The translations under genes and the position numbers were made by a program. This document shows, one piece after another, positions 25,746 through 35,065 of a DNA stretch of 62,872 bases. This DNA comes from RGIG4140 sp045614025. GTDB taxonomy: Bacteria > Pseudomonadota > Alphaproteobacteria > CAAHEQ01 > UBA3637. Every line of letters begins with the position of its first letter. The stretch's first letter is position 1. The stretch is from positions 1-62,872 of the forward strand of contig JAZLCE010000002.1 in assembly GCA_045614025.1 (NCBI GenBank), given 5' to 3'. A model generated the notes under the pieces. It made no database searches. It was not told the DNA's origin and was given only the letters and a program-made list of their open reading frames with translations.

Positions 25746-25758
25746 AATGATTATCATT
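25746..25758. promoter_or_regulatory. Fur-box-like palindrome
   Basis: AATGATTATCATT is a perfect 13-bp palindrome around a central T and matches the core of the Fur consensus (AATGATAATCATT) at all but the central base. It lies 70 bases before the 25828 glycosyltransferase and could place the glycan genes under iron control. The site alone is not proof. Confidence 0.4.
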
Positions 25759-25827
25759 TTTTTATTTTATTGACTTTAGTTTGAATTTATACAAAAATAA
25801 AAATGTTTAATAATTAAAGGATTTAAT

Positions 25828-27180
25828 ATGAAAAAGATAATATGTTTTTTATTGATAGTTTTTTCCATTTTTTTTATTTGTTATCAAGTTGATTTAAAAA
25901 CAAAAATATTTTCAAATTTTCACTTAAATCCTTTTAAAAAACCAGCTATTTCCGTGGTAATGAGCACGTATAATAGAGAAAGCTTGTTGCCAACAGCTAT
26001 TGAAACTATTTTAAATCAAACATTTAAAGATTTTGAATTTATTATTATAAATGATGGATCAATCGATAAAACAGCAGAAGTTCTTGCCCACTATGCCCAA
26101 AAAGATAAGCGGATACAAGTTATTACCAATGAAAAAAATTTGGGATTAATAGATAGTTTAAATAAAGGTTTAGCTGTTGCTAAAGGAAAATATATTGCCC
26201 GAATGGATGATGATGATAAATCGGTTCTAACAAGATTTCAGCTTCAATATGATTATATGGAAAAAAATCCAGAGATAACTGTTACAGGAACAAGTCAACA
26301 TGCTTATGATGATGGATTTTTTGTTCCTGTCAAAGAAGTTTTTGTTGAAGAAAATAGTGAAAAAACATCAGTTATTGCTCATTTTAATGTTCCAATATTG
26401 CATCCATCTGCAATGATAAGGCATGATTTTATTAAAAAGCATAATATCCATTATAAAAAAGGATATGATTCCGCAGAAGATACTCCTTTTTGGTTCAGTA
26501 TTGTTAAAAATGGAGGTAAAATTATTAAATTAACGCCTCCACTGGTTGTGAATAAATTAGATTCTCCTAAAAAAGAAGGATATTATGGCAAACAGATAAG
26601 TTCTTTTGCAAAATTTTTAAATAATAATTTAAAAGATATTAGAGGAACATATGTTTTCCAAAATAGGTGGTTGGAAAAATCTGAGGTGTGCTTTATTTTG
26701 CATCAATTGCAAAAGAATAAAAAAGAATACTATTCATCTGAAGGCATTAATTTAGTTTTAAAAGAAAAAGGGTGTTATTCAAATTCTGTAATTTTAAATT
26801 TGAATAAAGATAATTTGATTATAGAATTTGATGAGGATAAATATTTCATTAATGAGTTTTCATTCAGCTTATTGGAAAGAAAGGATAACACATTAATTTT
26901 AATGCGTGAAGAGATACGATTAGAACTAAATGAAAATAATGGTGTATATCAAATTACAGACAACATGAATTTTATTAAAATTAAACACCCAGATTGGAAT
27001 GATTATGCATTTGTAACCCCTGAAAAAATCTTGTTTTTATCAGGAGATCGTGAAGCAAAATTGATTTCTTTTAATGAAAGTATTTTAGAAATTGAATTTT
27101 TGGGTTGGGGTAAAGAAATCTTTGAAAGAGATGATAAGGGCATTTATAATTTTAAAATGAAAAAGAATATGCATAAATAG
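25828..27180 (+). CDS. Membrane-anchored GT2 glycosyltransferase with C-terminal beta module
   Basis: A 450-residue protein. Residues 5-22 are one hydrophobic helix, then the GT2 domain starts at ~40 (ISVVMSTYNRESLLP) with FIIINDGSIDKTAE and the metal site ARMDDDDKS near 131-139. Residues ~300-450 form a different domain that ends with HPDWNDY...FVTPEKI and LEIEFLGWGKEIFER. The same module closes the GT2 protein at 29880 (HPQWTDY, IKVKWDKYGIETFEK), so these two are related two-domain enzymes. First gene of a plus-strand glycan group with the O-acetylation pair. Confidence 0.85.
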   Translation: MKKIICFLLIVFSIFFICYQVDLKTKIFSNFHLNPFKKPAISVVMSTYNRESLLPTAIETILNQTFKDFEFIIINDGSIDKTAEVLAHYAQKDKRIQVITNEKNLGLIDSLNKGLAVAKGKYIARMDDDDKSVLTRFQLQYDYMEKNPEITVTGTSQHAYDDGFFVPVKEVFVEENSEKTSVIAHFNVPILHPSAMIRHDFIKKHNIHYKKGYDSAEDTPFWFSIVKNGGKIIKLTPPLVVNKLDSPKKEGYYGKQISSFAKFLNNNLKDIRGTYVFQNRWLEKSEVCFILHQLQKNKKEYYSSEGINLVLKEKGCYSNSVILNLNKDNLIIEFDEDKYFINEFSFSLLERKDNTLILMREEIRLELNENNGVYQITDNMNFIKIKHPDWNDYAFVTPEKILFLSGDREAKLISFNESILEIEFLGWGKEIFERDDKGIYNFKMKKNMHK

Positions 27181-27293
27181 AATTATTTCAAATATTATTA
27201 TTAAAGATAAAATCAATTGTTTGTGTTTTTAACTTTCTTTTTGAATTGTACTCAAGTATATTAAAGTGTAAATTCATTTTGGGATATCTTGTG

Positions 27294-28421
27294 ATGCGTT
27301 TCTATCAGATATTTTTTGTTGTTTTAATTTCTCTTTTTTTTGCAACAGGAGGATTATTTGTTGATACAAAAAAAAGAAATAGCGAACTTGAAAATAGAGA
27401 GCTGACAAAATGGACAAAGATCAATGATGCTAAAATGGTTGAAAAATATCTTTCAGATAGAGTTTTGTTTAGAGATTTTTTACTAAAAGTTTATTTTACA
27501 TTTGATTTAAATTTACCATCTGTTGAAGAATCTATTTTGCGTGGAAAAGATGGGTGGGCTTTTCAAGGCAAAAATAGCCTGTATCATAATTTGCCATCTA
27601 TTCCATCTTATCAAAATAAAAAATTACTTTCATTAAATGATTTTAAAATTATTCGCTCTAATCTTAAAAAAATTAAAGAATGGTGTGATGATAATAATAT
27701 TAAATTTTACATTATGTTTCCTCCAGATAAACATAGAGTTTATCATGAATATATGCCCGATTATATCCAAAGAGAAAACAATCTATCTATTGTTAAGCAA
27801 TTAAAAGCTCATATAGAAGATGTTGTATCAGTTATTCCTCTTGAAGACAAATTGATTGCGGCGAAAAAAACATCAAAGGATTTACTTTATTTTAAAGAAG
27901 AAAGTCATTGGGCAGAAGATGGCGCATTTATTGCTTATCAAGAATTAATGAATGAAATTAAAAAAGATTTTTCTGGAATTAATATCTTAACAAGAGATGA
28001 TTTTTTAATTGAAAAAAATAAAATTTATAATCCATATCAGGTGGGTAAAAATGGTGGATATTTTTCAAATGGTAATCAATATCAACCTAAATGGGGTATG
28101 AAACAAAACTTATATAATCATTTTGAATATAAAAATAAAAAAGATATAGATATTGTTTGGAAAAAGAATTTTGATAATTCAACGTATGCAGCAGGCTATC
28201 CATTAAATGTTTATATTGTAGGGGATAGTTTTGCTTGCTATGTTTACCCCTTTTTAAGTGCAACATTTCAACGCGTTCGTGCATATAGATTTAATATGCC
28301 TGGGGATCCATGGGGTATTTTATTTAATAAAAGAAAACAAGAGTTTGAAAAAGAAAAACCAGATATTTTGATTTTTTCAATTTCAGATTTGAAATTACAA
28401 GAATTATTGCAGGTTGATTAA
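27294..28421 (+). CDS. AlgJ/AlgX-like SGNH-type polysaccharide O-acetylation protein
   Basis: A 375-residue protein with an N-terminal helix (FFVVLISLFFATGGLFV) and a SGNH-like domain of the AlgJ/AlgX group. ELENREL and YLSDRVLFRDFLLK near the start are typical; ESHWAEDGAF carries the S-H-W block (near 217), and GDSFACYVYP near 327 holds the nucleophilic serine. The first Met at 27294 (MRFYQ) is preferred to the TTG at 27246. The MBOAT gene follows after one base; together they would acetylate an exported polysaccharide. Confidence 0.82.
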   Translation: MRFYQIFFVVLISLFFATGGLFVDTKKRNSELENRELTKWTKINDAKMVEKYLSDRVLFRDFLLKVYFTFDLNLPSVEESILRGKDGWAFQGKNSLYHNLPSIPSYQNKKLLSLNDFKIIRSNLKKIKEWCDDNNIKFYIMFPPDKHRVYHEYMPDYIQRENNLSIVKQLKAHIEDVVSVIPLEDKLIAAKKTSKDLLYFKEESHWAEDGAFIAYQELMNEIKKDFSGINILTRDDFLIEKNKIYNPYQVGKNGGYFSNGNQYQPKWGMKQNLYNHFEYKNKKDIDIVWKKNFDNSTYAAGYPLNVYIVGDSFACYVYPFLSATFQRVRAYRFNMPGDPWGILFNKRKQEFEKEKPDILIFSISDLKLQELLQVD

Positions 28422-28422
28422 T

Positions 28423-29847
28423 ATGCTTTTTTCATCTTTTACTTTTTTATGTTATTTTTTGCCAATAGTTTTAGTTGGATATTTTTGTTGTCCGACATTA
28501 AAAGTTAAAAATTTATTTTTATTGTTTGCAAGTTGTGTATTTTATGGGTGGGGTGGTGCAAAATATCTTTTTTTAATGTTAAGTATTATCTTGATTGCTT
28601 ATTTTGGAGCGATTTGGATTGCAAAATCAAGATTTTTATGGATTAAAAAAATTAAATTTTTATTGTTTTTGATTTTGCTTTTTGTGGGGCTTTTTTATTT
28701 TAAATATTTTAATTTTGGAATTCAAATTTTAAAAGATGTTTTTGATAAAAAAATAGATTCATTTTATGTCATTTTGCCTATAGGAATTTCTTTTTATACA
28801 TTTCAATCTGTTTCGTATTTGATAGATGTTTATCGAGGGATTGTTCTGCCCCAAAAAAGTTTTGTAAATTTAGCTTTATATATCTCAATGTTTCCACAAT
28901 TAGTGGCTGGACCAATTGTTAAATATCAAACGGTTTCAGTTGCGTTAACATCCAGAAAACACACAATTGAAGATGTTTATCAAGGCATGTGCCGATTTAT
29001 AATGGGTTTGTCAAAAAAAATTTTAATCGCAGACACATTAGCTTTTTCTGTGGATAAAATTTTTGCCACACCGGTATCTGAATTATCTATTTTAATTTTG
29101 TGGTTCGGTATTATTTTTTATGCATTGCAAATTTATTTTGATTTTAGTGGTTATTCTGATATGGCAATTGGACTGGGACGGATTTTTGGATTTAAGTTTT
29201 TGGAAAACTTTAATTATCCTTATTCTTCAACATCAATAACAGAATTTTGGCGACGCTGGCATATCTCTCTTTCTTCTTGGTTTAAAGAATATGTTTATAT
29301 TCCTTTGGGAGGTAGTTTTAAGGGGTTAAAAAAAACATTGCGTAATTTGTTGGTTGTTTTCTTTTTAACAGGGTTATGGCATGGCGCTGAATATACTTTT
29401 TTGGTGTGGGGATTATGGCATGGTTTTTTTATTATGTTTGAAAAAATTATTTCAAATATAAAGTTATATATTTGTCCATGGTTTGTTGTGCGTGGATTTG
29501 GTAAATTTTTCATGTGGATATATATGAGTTTAGTTGTATTAATTGGATGGGTTTTCTTTCGTTCAAAGAATTTAGATCATGCTCTTTTGTATATTAAGGG
29601 ATTGTTAGGGGATATAAATTTTTCACCTGATTTATTGTTGGGGTATTATGTGCCACAAACAACATTTATTATCTTCATTATTGCTGTAATTTTATCATTT
29701 GGTTATGGAAAAAAAGTTATTTTATGGATGGATTCAAAGTTATTCACAAAAGTTCTAAAAGATATTTACGTGTTGCTATTGTTATTTTTAAGTATTGTTT
29801 TCTTAACCGCAACAAGCTATAGTCCATTTATTTATTTTAGGTTTTAA
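28423..29847 (+). CDS. MBOAT-family O-acyltransferase (AlgI-like)
   Basis: A 474-residue membrane enzyme with about eleven helices. The N-terminal MLFSSFTFLCYFLP, the PIGISFYTFQSVSYLIDVYRG block (near 121), FPQLVAGPIVKY, DFSGYSDMAIGLGRIFGF, the FWRRWHISLSSWF motif (near 277) and the catalytic histidine in TGLWHGAEYTF (near 316) are all AlgI-type. It passes acetyl groups across the inner membrane to the AlgJ-like partner encoded just upstream. The start at 28423 begins one base after the upstream stop. Confidence 0.93.
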   Translation: MLFSSFTFLCYFLPIVLVGYFCCPTLKVKNLFLLFASCVFYGWGGAKYLFLMLSIILIAYFGAIWIAKSRFLWIKKIKFLLFLILLFVGLFYFKYFNFGIQILKDVFDKKIDSFYVILPIGISFYTFQSVSYLIDVYRGIVLPQKSFVNLALYISMFPQLVAGPIVKYQTVSVALTSRKHTIEDVYQGMCRFIMGLSKKILIADTLAFSVDKIFATPVSELSILILWFGIIFYALQIYFDFSGYSDMAIGLGRIFGFKFLENFNYPYSSTSITEFWRRWHISLSSWFKEYVYIPLGGSFKGLKKTLRNLLVVFFLTGLWHGAEYTFLVWGLWHGFFIMFEKIISNIKLYICPWFVVRGFGKFFMWIYMSLVVLIGWVFFRSKNLDHALLYIKGLLGDINFSPDLLLGYYVPQTTFIIFIIAVILSFGYGKKVILWMDSKLFTKVLKDIYVLLLLFLSIVFLTATSYSPFIYFRF

Positions 29848-29879
29848 TAAATTGTGTAATATATTATAATGAAAATTTT

Positions 29880-30956
29880 TTATTTAAGATAAAAATCATT
29901 TCCTATTTTTTCAAAAGTTTCTATTCCATATTTATCCCATTTTACTTTGATAAGTGTATCATTTTTTTCAATAATAGATGCGCTCTCTTTCTTTTGACGA
30001 CGGAAAGCCTTATTCCCTTCTAAAATTAAATAATCTGTCCATTGTGGATGAATAACATAGATTGAATTTTCAGGGGGGAAATATTCATTTGTGAATTGTT
30101 TTAATTTATCAATATTAAGATGTTTTTGAAGCTTGTTATTTTTTGCTAAGTCTCTATAACATTCTTGTCCATTTTTATAATCTTTTTTATTTTTATTGAA
30201 ATAATTACATGTATATTGACGATATTTATAAACAGAGTTTCGTTGCTTTTTTAAATAATTGGTTGGTTTAGGAGAGCTTCCAGATTTAAAAAGAAGCACT
30301 TCGCTTAAATTTGAAATAGCTCCATTATGTTTGATAGTTATTTCAAACCAAAAGGGCATATCTTCTGCATTTGGAAATGATTCTGGGTATTGGATTTTGT
30401 GTTTTTTAAGGAAATCATTTCGGATCATTGCACAAGGATGAATAACTGGAACGTTCCAGAATGTTAATATTTTGGAAATTTCAGGATCTGAAGGAAGAAT
30501 AAAATCTTTTTGAAACGAGCAGCCGGTTGCAATAATATTTTTGTTTTTTTCTAAAAATGCAGTTTGTTTTTGAAATCTTGTGGGAAATGACCAATCATCG
30601 TCATCCATTCGGGCAATATATTTTCCTTTGGCAATTTTTAATCCTTTATTTAAACTATATGGAAGACCTTTATTTATTTTGTTAGTTAATACTTTGATGC
30701 GAGGATCTTTTTTTGAAAACTCTTTTAAAAGCTGCCCTGTTTCATCGGTTGATCCATCATTTATAATAATAAATTCGAAATTTGATTCAGTTTGATTAAG
30801 AATAGATTCAATGGCGTGAGATAAATAGTTTATATTTGTTGATGTGCGGTTATATGTACTCATAACAACAGAGATGAGAGGTTTTTTTTGATAAAAATAA
30901 GAGCCGATTAATAGGCCTAATAAAAGTAAAATAATAAAAATCTTTAGTTTCTGCAT
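29880..30956 (-). CDS. Membrane-anchored GT2 glycosyltransferase
   Basis: A 358-residue relative of the protein at 25828. One hydrophobic helix (about 6-22), then ISVVMSTYNRT, SNFEFIIINDGSTDE and the metal site ARMDDDDWS near 122-130. The last ~60 residues carry the shared HPQWTDY...IKVKWDKYGIETF module. Downstream in the same transcript as the OCH1-like transferase (12-base gap), convergent with the MBOAT gene. Confidence 0.85.
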   Translation of the reverse strand: MQKLKIFIILLLLGLLIGSYFYQKKPLISVVMSTYNRTSTNINYLSHAIESILNQTESNFEFIIINDGSTDETGQLLKEFSKKDPRIKVLTNKINKGLPYSLNKGLKIAKGKYIARMDDDDWSFPTRFQKQTAFLEKNKNIIATGCSFQKDFILPSDPEISKILTFWNVPVIHPCAMIRNDFLKKHKIQYPESFPNAEDMPFWFEITIKHNGAISNLSEVLLFKSGSSPKPTNYLKKQRNSVYKYRQYTCNYFNKNKKDYKNGQECYRDLAKNNKLQKHLNIDKLKQFTNEYFPPENSIYVIHPQWTDYLILEGNKAFRRQKKESASIIEKNDTLIKVKWDKYGIETFEKIGNDFYLK

Positions 30957-30968
30957 ATCTATCTCTAT

Positions 30969-31886
30969 TTAAAATTTTTTACAAATTGTTTTATCGCAAG
31001 AAAATAAATTCATTTCTGGATAGTGAATATATAAATAGTTATTAAAAAACAAATATTTTACATTATGAATAAAATTAAAGGTTTGAGCATCAATAAGATA
31101 ACCATTAAATCTATTTTTTTTAATCAAGTAATAATTTTTATTTGAGATATAATATGCATATTTATCTAAAAATTGTTTTCTAAATATATCAAACCATTTT
31201 GATTTTTGGATGTTAGTATTTGCATTTGCATATATATGTTCAGCAACGTTTTCTCCGCCTTTAAAGTTATGCATTAATATATTTGCAGGATAAACATGAT
31301 ATATATTTTCTTTTTTTTGAGGATTAATTTTTTCTTCTTTAAAATATTCTAAAAAAGTTTCGTTCCATACAACTGGAGAGTAAATTTCAGTATTTGAAAG
31401 TTGATTATATTTTTCTTTTATTTTTTTTACATATGGATGATTGGGGATAACGGCCATAACAGAGGCAGATAAATCATCCTCTCTTTGCATTGAAAGAATA
31501 AGCGGTGCATCTAATAAAGGGGCAATCGGTTGGTTTAATATCATGTCTGTATCAAAATAAACGCCTCCTTCTTCTAGTGCTAAAATACGGCACCAATCAG
31601 AGGCAAAATGGAATCGTTTGGATTCGTAATTTGTTCTAATAAAATGATTCGCAGTTAGATCACAATTGGTTTCATCCCATCTTTTGATTTTAAAATCGGG
31701 TTGGTGTTTTTGCCATGTTTGAATGGATTTTTTCACTGCATCGGGAAGCTCTTTAGAACCAAGCCACACATAATGAAATGTTTTTGGTATTTTAAAATTG
31801 GAATTGTTTGCTCTATTCATTTGATAAATTATAACAAATGAAATTAATATAATAACAATTAAAGAGATTATATGTCTATTTTTCAT
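30969..31886 (-). CDS. OCH1/TcdA-like glycosyltransferase (DXD sugar-binding)
   Basis: A 305-residue protein with an N-terminal hydrophobic helix (8-24). IPKTFHYVWLGSKELP (34-49), the RWDETNCDL loop, HFASDWCRILALEEGGVYFDTDM (about 93-115) with D-T-D metal site are hallmarks of the Gly_transf_sug family that includes yeast Och1 and capsular mannosyltransferases. The remainder has a typical NGYLIDA tail. First gene of a two-gene minus-strand unit with the GT2 enzyme. Function likely in surface glycan building. Confidence 0.88.
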   Translation of the reverse strand: MKNRHIISLIVIILISFVIIYQMNRANNSNFKIPKTFHYVWLGSKELPDAVKKSIQTWQKHQPDFKIKRWDETNCDLTANHFIRTNYESKRFHFASDWCRILALEEGGVYFDTDMILNQPIAPLLDAPLILSMQREDDLSASVMAVIPNHPYVKKIKEKYNQLSNTEIYSPVVWNETFLEYFKEEKINPQKKENIYHVYPANILMHNFKGGENVAEHIYANANTNIQKSKWFDIFRKQFLDKYAYYISNKNYYLIKKNRFNGYLIDAQTFNFIHNVKYLFFNNYLYIHYPEMNLFSCDKTICKKF

Positions 31887-32124
31887 AAATCAACATTCAA
31901 AAGGTTTTCTTTTTACAATTAAATTTATAAAAAATATTTCTATCTGTCAATTATGTTTTATTTTGTTAAAAAATAATATAAATTCATCTTGATAAGATGG
32001 GATTTTTATAAAAAACATATTGATATAATTAGGTTGATTTATTTTTGTTTTATTAGATATCTTGTCTGTATTTAAAAGAATTTTTAGTTAATTGATTTTT
32101 ACCGGGAGTAAAGAAGGGTTTCAA

Positions 32125-32727
32125 ATGAGCGTATATCAAAATAAATTAGAGTTTGTTTATCACCCATTAAAACGGATATATGAAATTTTTGCTGTAATTA
32201 TATCTTTTTTATATTCTGTTTTTTTTATTTTTTATTCATTATTTTCAAATTTTAATTTTATATGGTTTTTACTAGGTTTAGGATTCTTGTCTGCTTCAGT
32301 ATTTGTTGGGGGTAATTGCTTAAAAAAAGAAAATAAAATAGTTGTTACTAAAAAAAATATTGCGCGAGAAATAGTGACTCAAAGTAATTATAAAGTAATG
32401 AAAATAATTTCAACAAATATGAATGAAAAATGGGGTGTTTTATTAAAAGATGGATATTTGTTATATATGTTCTTAATTCCATTATTGTTAATTTTAATTC
32501 CTTTTATTTGCATGATAACTTTTGTGAGGTATTGCTTGCCTAAATCTTCATTGAAAAAATTACAAATAGATGATGTAATTGATGTTCAATATAAACAATC
32601 TATATATGGAAAAATATTTAATTATGGCACAATTATTTTTGTTTGGAAGAATAAAAAAAGATGTTTCTTAATGATACAAAATCCACAAAAAGTTTGTGAA
32701 GAAATTAAATTATTTTTAAAAATATGA
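32125..32727 (+). CDS. Hypothetical membrane protein
   Basis: A 200-residue protein with two clusters of hydrophobic helices, about 18-65 (two segments) and 123-150. The soluble loops contain strands such as VVTKKNIAREIVTQSNYKV and the C-terminal VIDVQYKQSIYGKIFNYGTIIF, which resemble bacterial PH-like domains that recur next to membrane helices. The ATG at 32125 follows an AGAAGGG ribosome site; the upstream TTG frame is ignored. Upstream 31887-32124 is AT-rich without other features. Confidence 0.6.
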   Translation: MSVYQNKLEFVYHPLKRIYEIFAVIISFLYSVFFIFYSLFSNFNFIWFLLGLGFLSASVFVGGNCLKKENKIVVTKKNIAREIVTQSNYKVMKIISTNMNEKWGVLLKDGYLLYMFLIPLLLILIPFICMITFVRYCLPKSSLKKLQIDDVIDVQYKQSIYGKIFNYGTIIFVWKNKKRCFLMIQNPQKVCEEIKLFLKI

Positions 32728-32758
32728 TCTGTATATACAAATAGTTATCATTTTGTTG

Positions 32759-32787
32759 TTGATTTGGTATATTGTGTTAAATATAGT
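32759..32787 (+). promoter_or_regulatory. Promoter of the NUDIX hydrolase gene
   Basis: TTGATT (32759-32764), 17-base spacer, TATAGT (32782-32787), 18 bases upstream of the start codon. Confidence 0.6.
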
Positions 32788-32805
32788 ATACTAAAGGAGC
32801 AAAAA

Positions 32806-33234
32806 ATGGCATATGAAGTAAAAAAAGTTTCTGTTGTTTGTGTTATTGAAAAAGATGGAAAGTATCTGTTTTTAAAAAGAAGCAACACGGGAAAAGGTGA
32901 TGGTTTTTATATGTTGCCAGGGGGACATGTGGATGCAGGAGAATCTGTTTTGCATGCTGCAGTCAGAGAGTTAAAAGAAGAATTGGGAATTGATGTAAAA
33001 GAATCTGATTTGGAATTTAAGCTTGTTGAATCAATTAAAACATATATCACATTTTTCTTTCGTGTTAAAAAATTTGATGGGATACTTCAAAATATGGAAC
33101 CAGAAAAACATGGAGAAATGGTTTATTTGCCTATAGATGCGAAAGACATTCATCCTTTTTCTAGGCGTGAGTTAGAGTTAATAAAAAATGGTGTTTCTTT
33201 TTTGCCAAATGATGATGTGGATTTGTTATCTTAA
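32806..33234 (+). CDS. NUDIX hydrolase
   Basis: A 142-residue Nudix protein with an intact box: GGHVDAGESVLHAAVREL followed by KEELGI (GX5EX7REUXEEXGU satisfied). The N-terminal VVCVIEKDGKYLFLKRSN and LPGGHV arrangement fits MutT-like or nucleoside-diphosphate-X hydrolases. The ATG at 32806 has an AAGGAGC ribosome site. In contrast to NrtR at 12729, the catalytic glutamates are kept. Substrate unknown. Confidence 0.88.
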   Translation: MAYEVKKVSVVCVIEKDGKYLFLKRSNTGKGDGFYMLPGGHVDAGESVLHAAVRELKEELGIDVKESDLEFKLVESIKTYITFFFRVKKFDGILQNMEPEKHGEMVYLPIDAKDIHPFSRRELELIKNGVSFLPNDDVDLLS

Positions 33235-33280
33235 ATGCATTATGCTTGCTTATTAAAGGAATAACATATTCTGCTTGTTA

Positions 33281-33358
33281 CTCAAATTCTCTTAGTTTAT
33301 CCAACAAAAAAAAACTGAGGGAGGTTCTTTTTGGCTGGAGAAGTCTGGTAATATACGG
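33281..33358 (+). repeat. Imperfect repeat copy 1 (partner at 34874-34956)
   Basis: CTCAAATTCTCTTAGTTTA, a poly-A stretch with a GGGAGGTTCTTTTT hairpin side, and GGCTGGAGAAGTCTGGTAAT recur 1.6 kb downstream. The TGG-C-TGGAGA beginning looks like the reverse-strand 3' end of a decayed tRNA (CCA complement plus discriminator). Confidence 0.65.
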
Positions 33359-33416
33359 CTGAGTTTTGTGTTGCTACGTACTTTTTTATATGATAGAGTA
33401 AGCGGGGAGATAAAAC

Positions 33417-34373
33417 ATGTCAAATATAGAAAAGTATTTTTTAAACCAAATAAAATTTCATTATACAGATTGCAAGGGTCGAGCAAAACGGAAAGAATAT
33501 TGGATGTACATTCTGTTTTGGACTATAGGGTATGTTGTATCGCTTATTGATGTTTCTGGCATGTTACCAATGATCTATACTGTCGCATTACTTCCAGCAG
33601 GTATTTCATTAGGGGTTAGAAGATTGCATGATACAAATCGTAGCGCTTGGTGGTTGTTATTAATAATTATCTGGCCGATTTGGTTAGTTTTACTGTGTTT
33701 GCCGAGTGACTTAAAAGATAACAGATATGGTGCATATAAAGAGAACTCTTTGGAAAAAAATAAAAAAAAGAACATTTTGAGTGTATTTATTTGCGTATTT
33801 TTATTTGTACCTTTTTATAGTTTTTGGGTTCAAGCTTCTTGCCATATTAATCCCACAGTACATGTGTCGTTTGAGAACTCAAATCCAAAATATTACAGTA
33901 TGCCAGCAAAGAGCGTTCAAAATTCATGCATCAATTCTGATTATGTACCTATAGGATGTACCTATTATTGGATTGTATATGATTACAACTATAAAACTAA
34001 AAATGTAAAAGGATGTTCTGGAATTAATAAAATTAACATGAAACTTTATTATAAAGATTTTTACGTTTACATAGATGATAGATATCCGAAAGGTTCTTGT
34101 GAATATAATGCTATCAAGAAACACGAAGATTTACATGTGAAAATTGATCAAGCTGTCAATATAAAAAAAATAGAAGCTTCATTAAAAAAATGTGTAATAG
34201 AGATAAACAAGCGTAACATGAGTAGATCTGCACTAAGTAGTGCAGTTAAGAAATGTGCACAGCAAGCTTTTGATTTAGATGAAAGAATACGAAAAGAAAA
34301 AAATAAAAAACTGGATTTGGATAAGACAAAACAACCCAACTTAGTCCAGAACTGTCAAAAGAAAAACCATTAA
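33417..34373 (+). CDS. DUF805 domain fused to a periplasmic HExxH domain
   Basis: A 318-residue protein. Residues 1-105 are a DUF805 membrane domain (CKGRAKRKEYWMYI, RRLHDTNRSAWW, then LLCLPSDLKDNRYG). After a third hydrophobic helix (~118-140) a cysteine-containing periplasmic domain follows. It contains KKHEDLHVKI near 241-250, a HExxH zinc-protease-like motif, in the context CEYNAIKKHE that resembles DUF922-type putative metalloproteases. DUF805 proteins usually stop after the membrane part, so this fusion is unusual. Confidence 0.7.
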   Translation: MSNIEKYFLNQIKFHYTDCKGRAKRKEYWMYILFWTIGYVVSLIDVSGMLPMIYTVALLPAGISLGVRRLHDTNRSAWWLLLIIIWPIWLVLLCLPSDLKDNRYGAYKENSLEKNKKKNILSVFICVFLFVPFYSFWVQASCHINPTVHVSFENSNPKYYSMPAKSVQNSCINSDYVPIGCTYYWIVYDYNYKTKNVKGCSGINKINMKLYYKDFYVYIDDRYPKGSCEYNAIKKHEDLHVKIDQAVNIKKIEASLKKCVIEINKRNMSRSALSSAVKKCAQQAFDLDERIRKEKNKKLDLDKTKQPNLVQNCQKKNH

Positions 34374-34728
34374 ATGATGCAAACAAGATATATTTAGAAG
34401 AATTCAAGATAATAAATTCATAGCATTTTCGAAATATTTAGCTAACTTCTATCTATACATATGTAAAAGTTTATAACATGAACTAATTACATTAAAGTAA
34501 GGAGGTTCCAGTTTATCACACTGGGGAAAAAACTTTTTTGATGCAGAAATTAACTTTTGTAAGTGTGTAGTTAGAAGTTAAAAGTCTGGGATAAAAATTT
34601 GATATCCTAAGAGAGATGTATTTTAAAATAAGGCTTTTTTGAAATATGAGACCGTGTAGGGCTGAAAAAAGAGCTTTTTCAAAAAACACTGCGCACGAAC
34701 TATATTAAATGTTTGTAAAATAAAGAAA

Positions 34729-34780
34729 AAGTCGTTATTTCTAGCGACTTATCTGTTATCCCTAAAGCTGGCTGGATTGT
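34729..34780 (+). repeat. Degenerate copy of the tRNA-Gln terminator and 3' end
   Basis: AAGTCGTT-ATTTCT-AGCGACTT followed by ATCTGTT and AGCTGGCTGGATT matches the functional hairpin at 35786-35807 plus the start of the reverse-strand tRNA-Gln 3' end at 35816, with a few changes and a lost body. Confidence 0.7.
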
Positions 34781-34873
34781 AAATTGCGGGGCAATTTATT
34801 CCTCGTAAACTCGGGACCTCCTAACGGCATCGTTCGCCTTCGGCTCACCAAACCAACTTTATGCCATTCGTTG

Positions 34874-34956
34874 CTCAAATCCCCTTAGTTTAGGCAATAA
34901 AAAAAACTCCACAAAGGAGGTTCTTTTATTGGCTGGAGAAGTCTGGTAATACACGG
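34874..34956 (+). repeat. Imperfect repeat copy 2 (partner at 33281-33358)
   Basis: Same order of elements as copy 1, including GGAGGTTCTTTT and GGCTGGAGAAGTCTGGTAAT, with ACTCC...GGAGG now able to pair as a hairpin next to the tRNA-like end. Confidence 0.65.
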
Positions 34957-34986
34957 ACCAGATTAAGTGTTTGTGAAATAATAAAA

Positions 34987-35008
34987 AAGTCGCTATTTCT
35001 AGCGACTT
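34987..35008 (+). repeat. Third copy of the AAGTCGCT/AGCGACTT hairpin
   Basis: Identical 8-bp arms and ATTTCT loop as at 35786-35807, followed by a TTTGGTTGGAGTAATC segment that again looks like a decayed tRNA 3' end. Confidence 0.7.
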
Positions 35009-35065
35009 TTTAACTTTGGTTGGAGTAATCTTGCAATTCTCGAGCTAAAATTTTGGTATTTTGAG

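Larger units (their letters stand above)
34374..35065. other. Gene-poor stretch with decayed tRNA-end repeats
   Basis: No credible gene. Base composition shifts at 34780-34880, where a GC-richer patch (GTAAACTCGGGACC, TTCGCCTTCGGCTC) appears. Three repeat copies (34729-34780, 34874-34956, 34987-35008) lie here; the remainder shows nothing recognisable. Confidence 0.6.
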
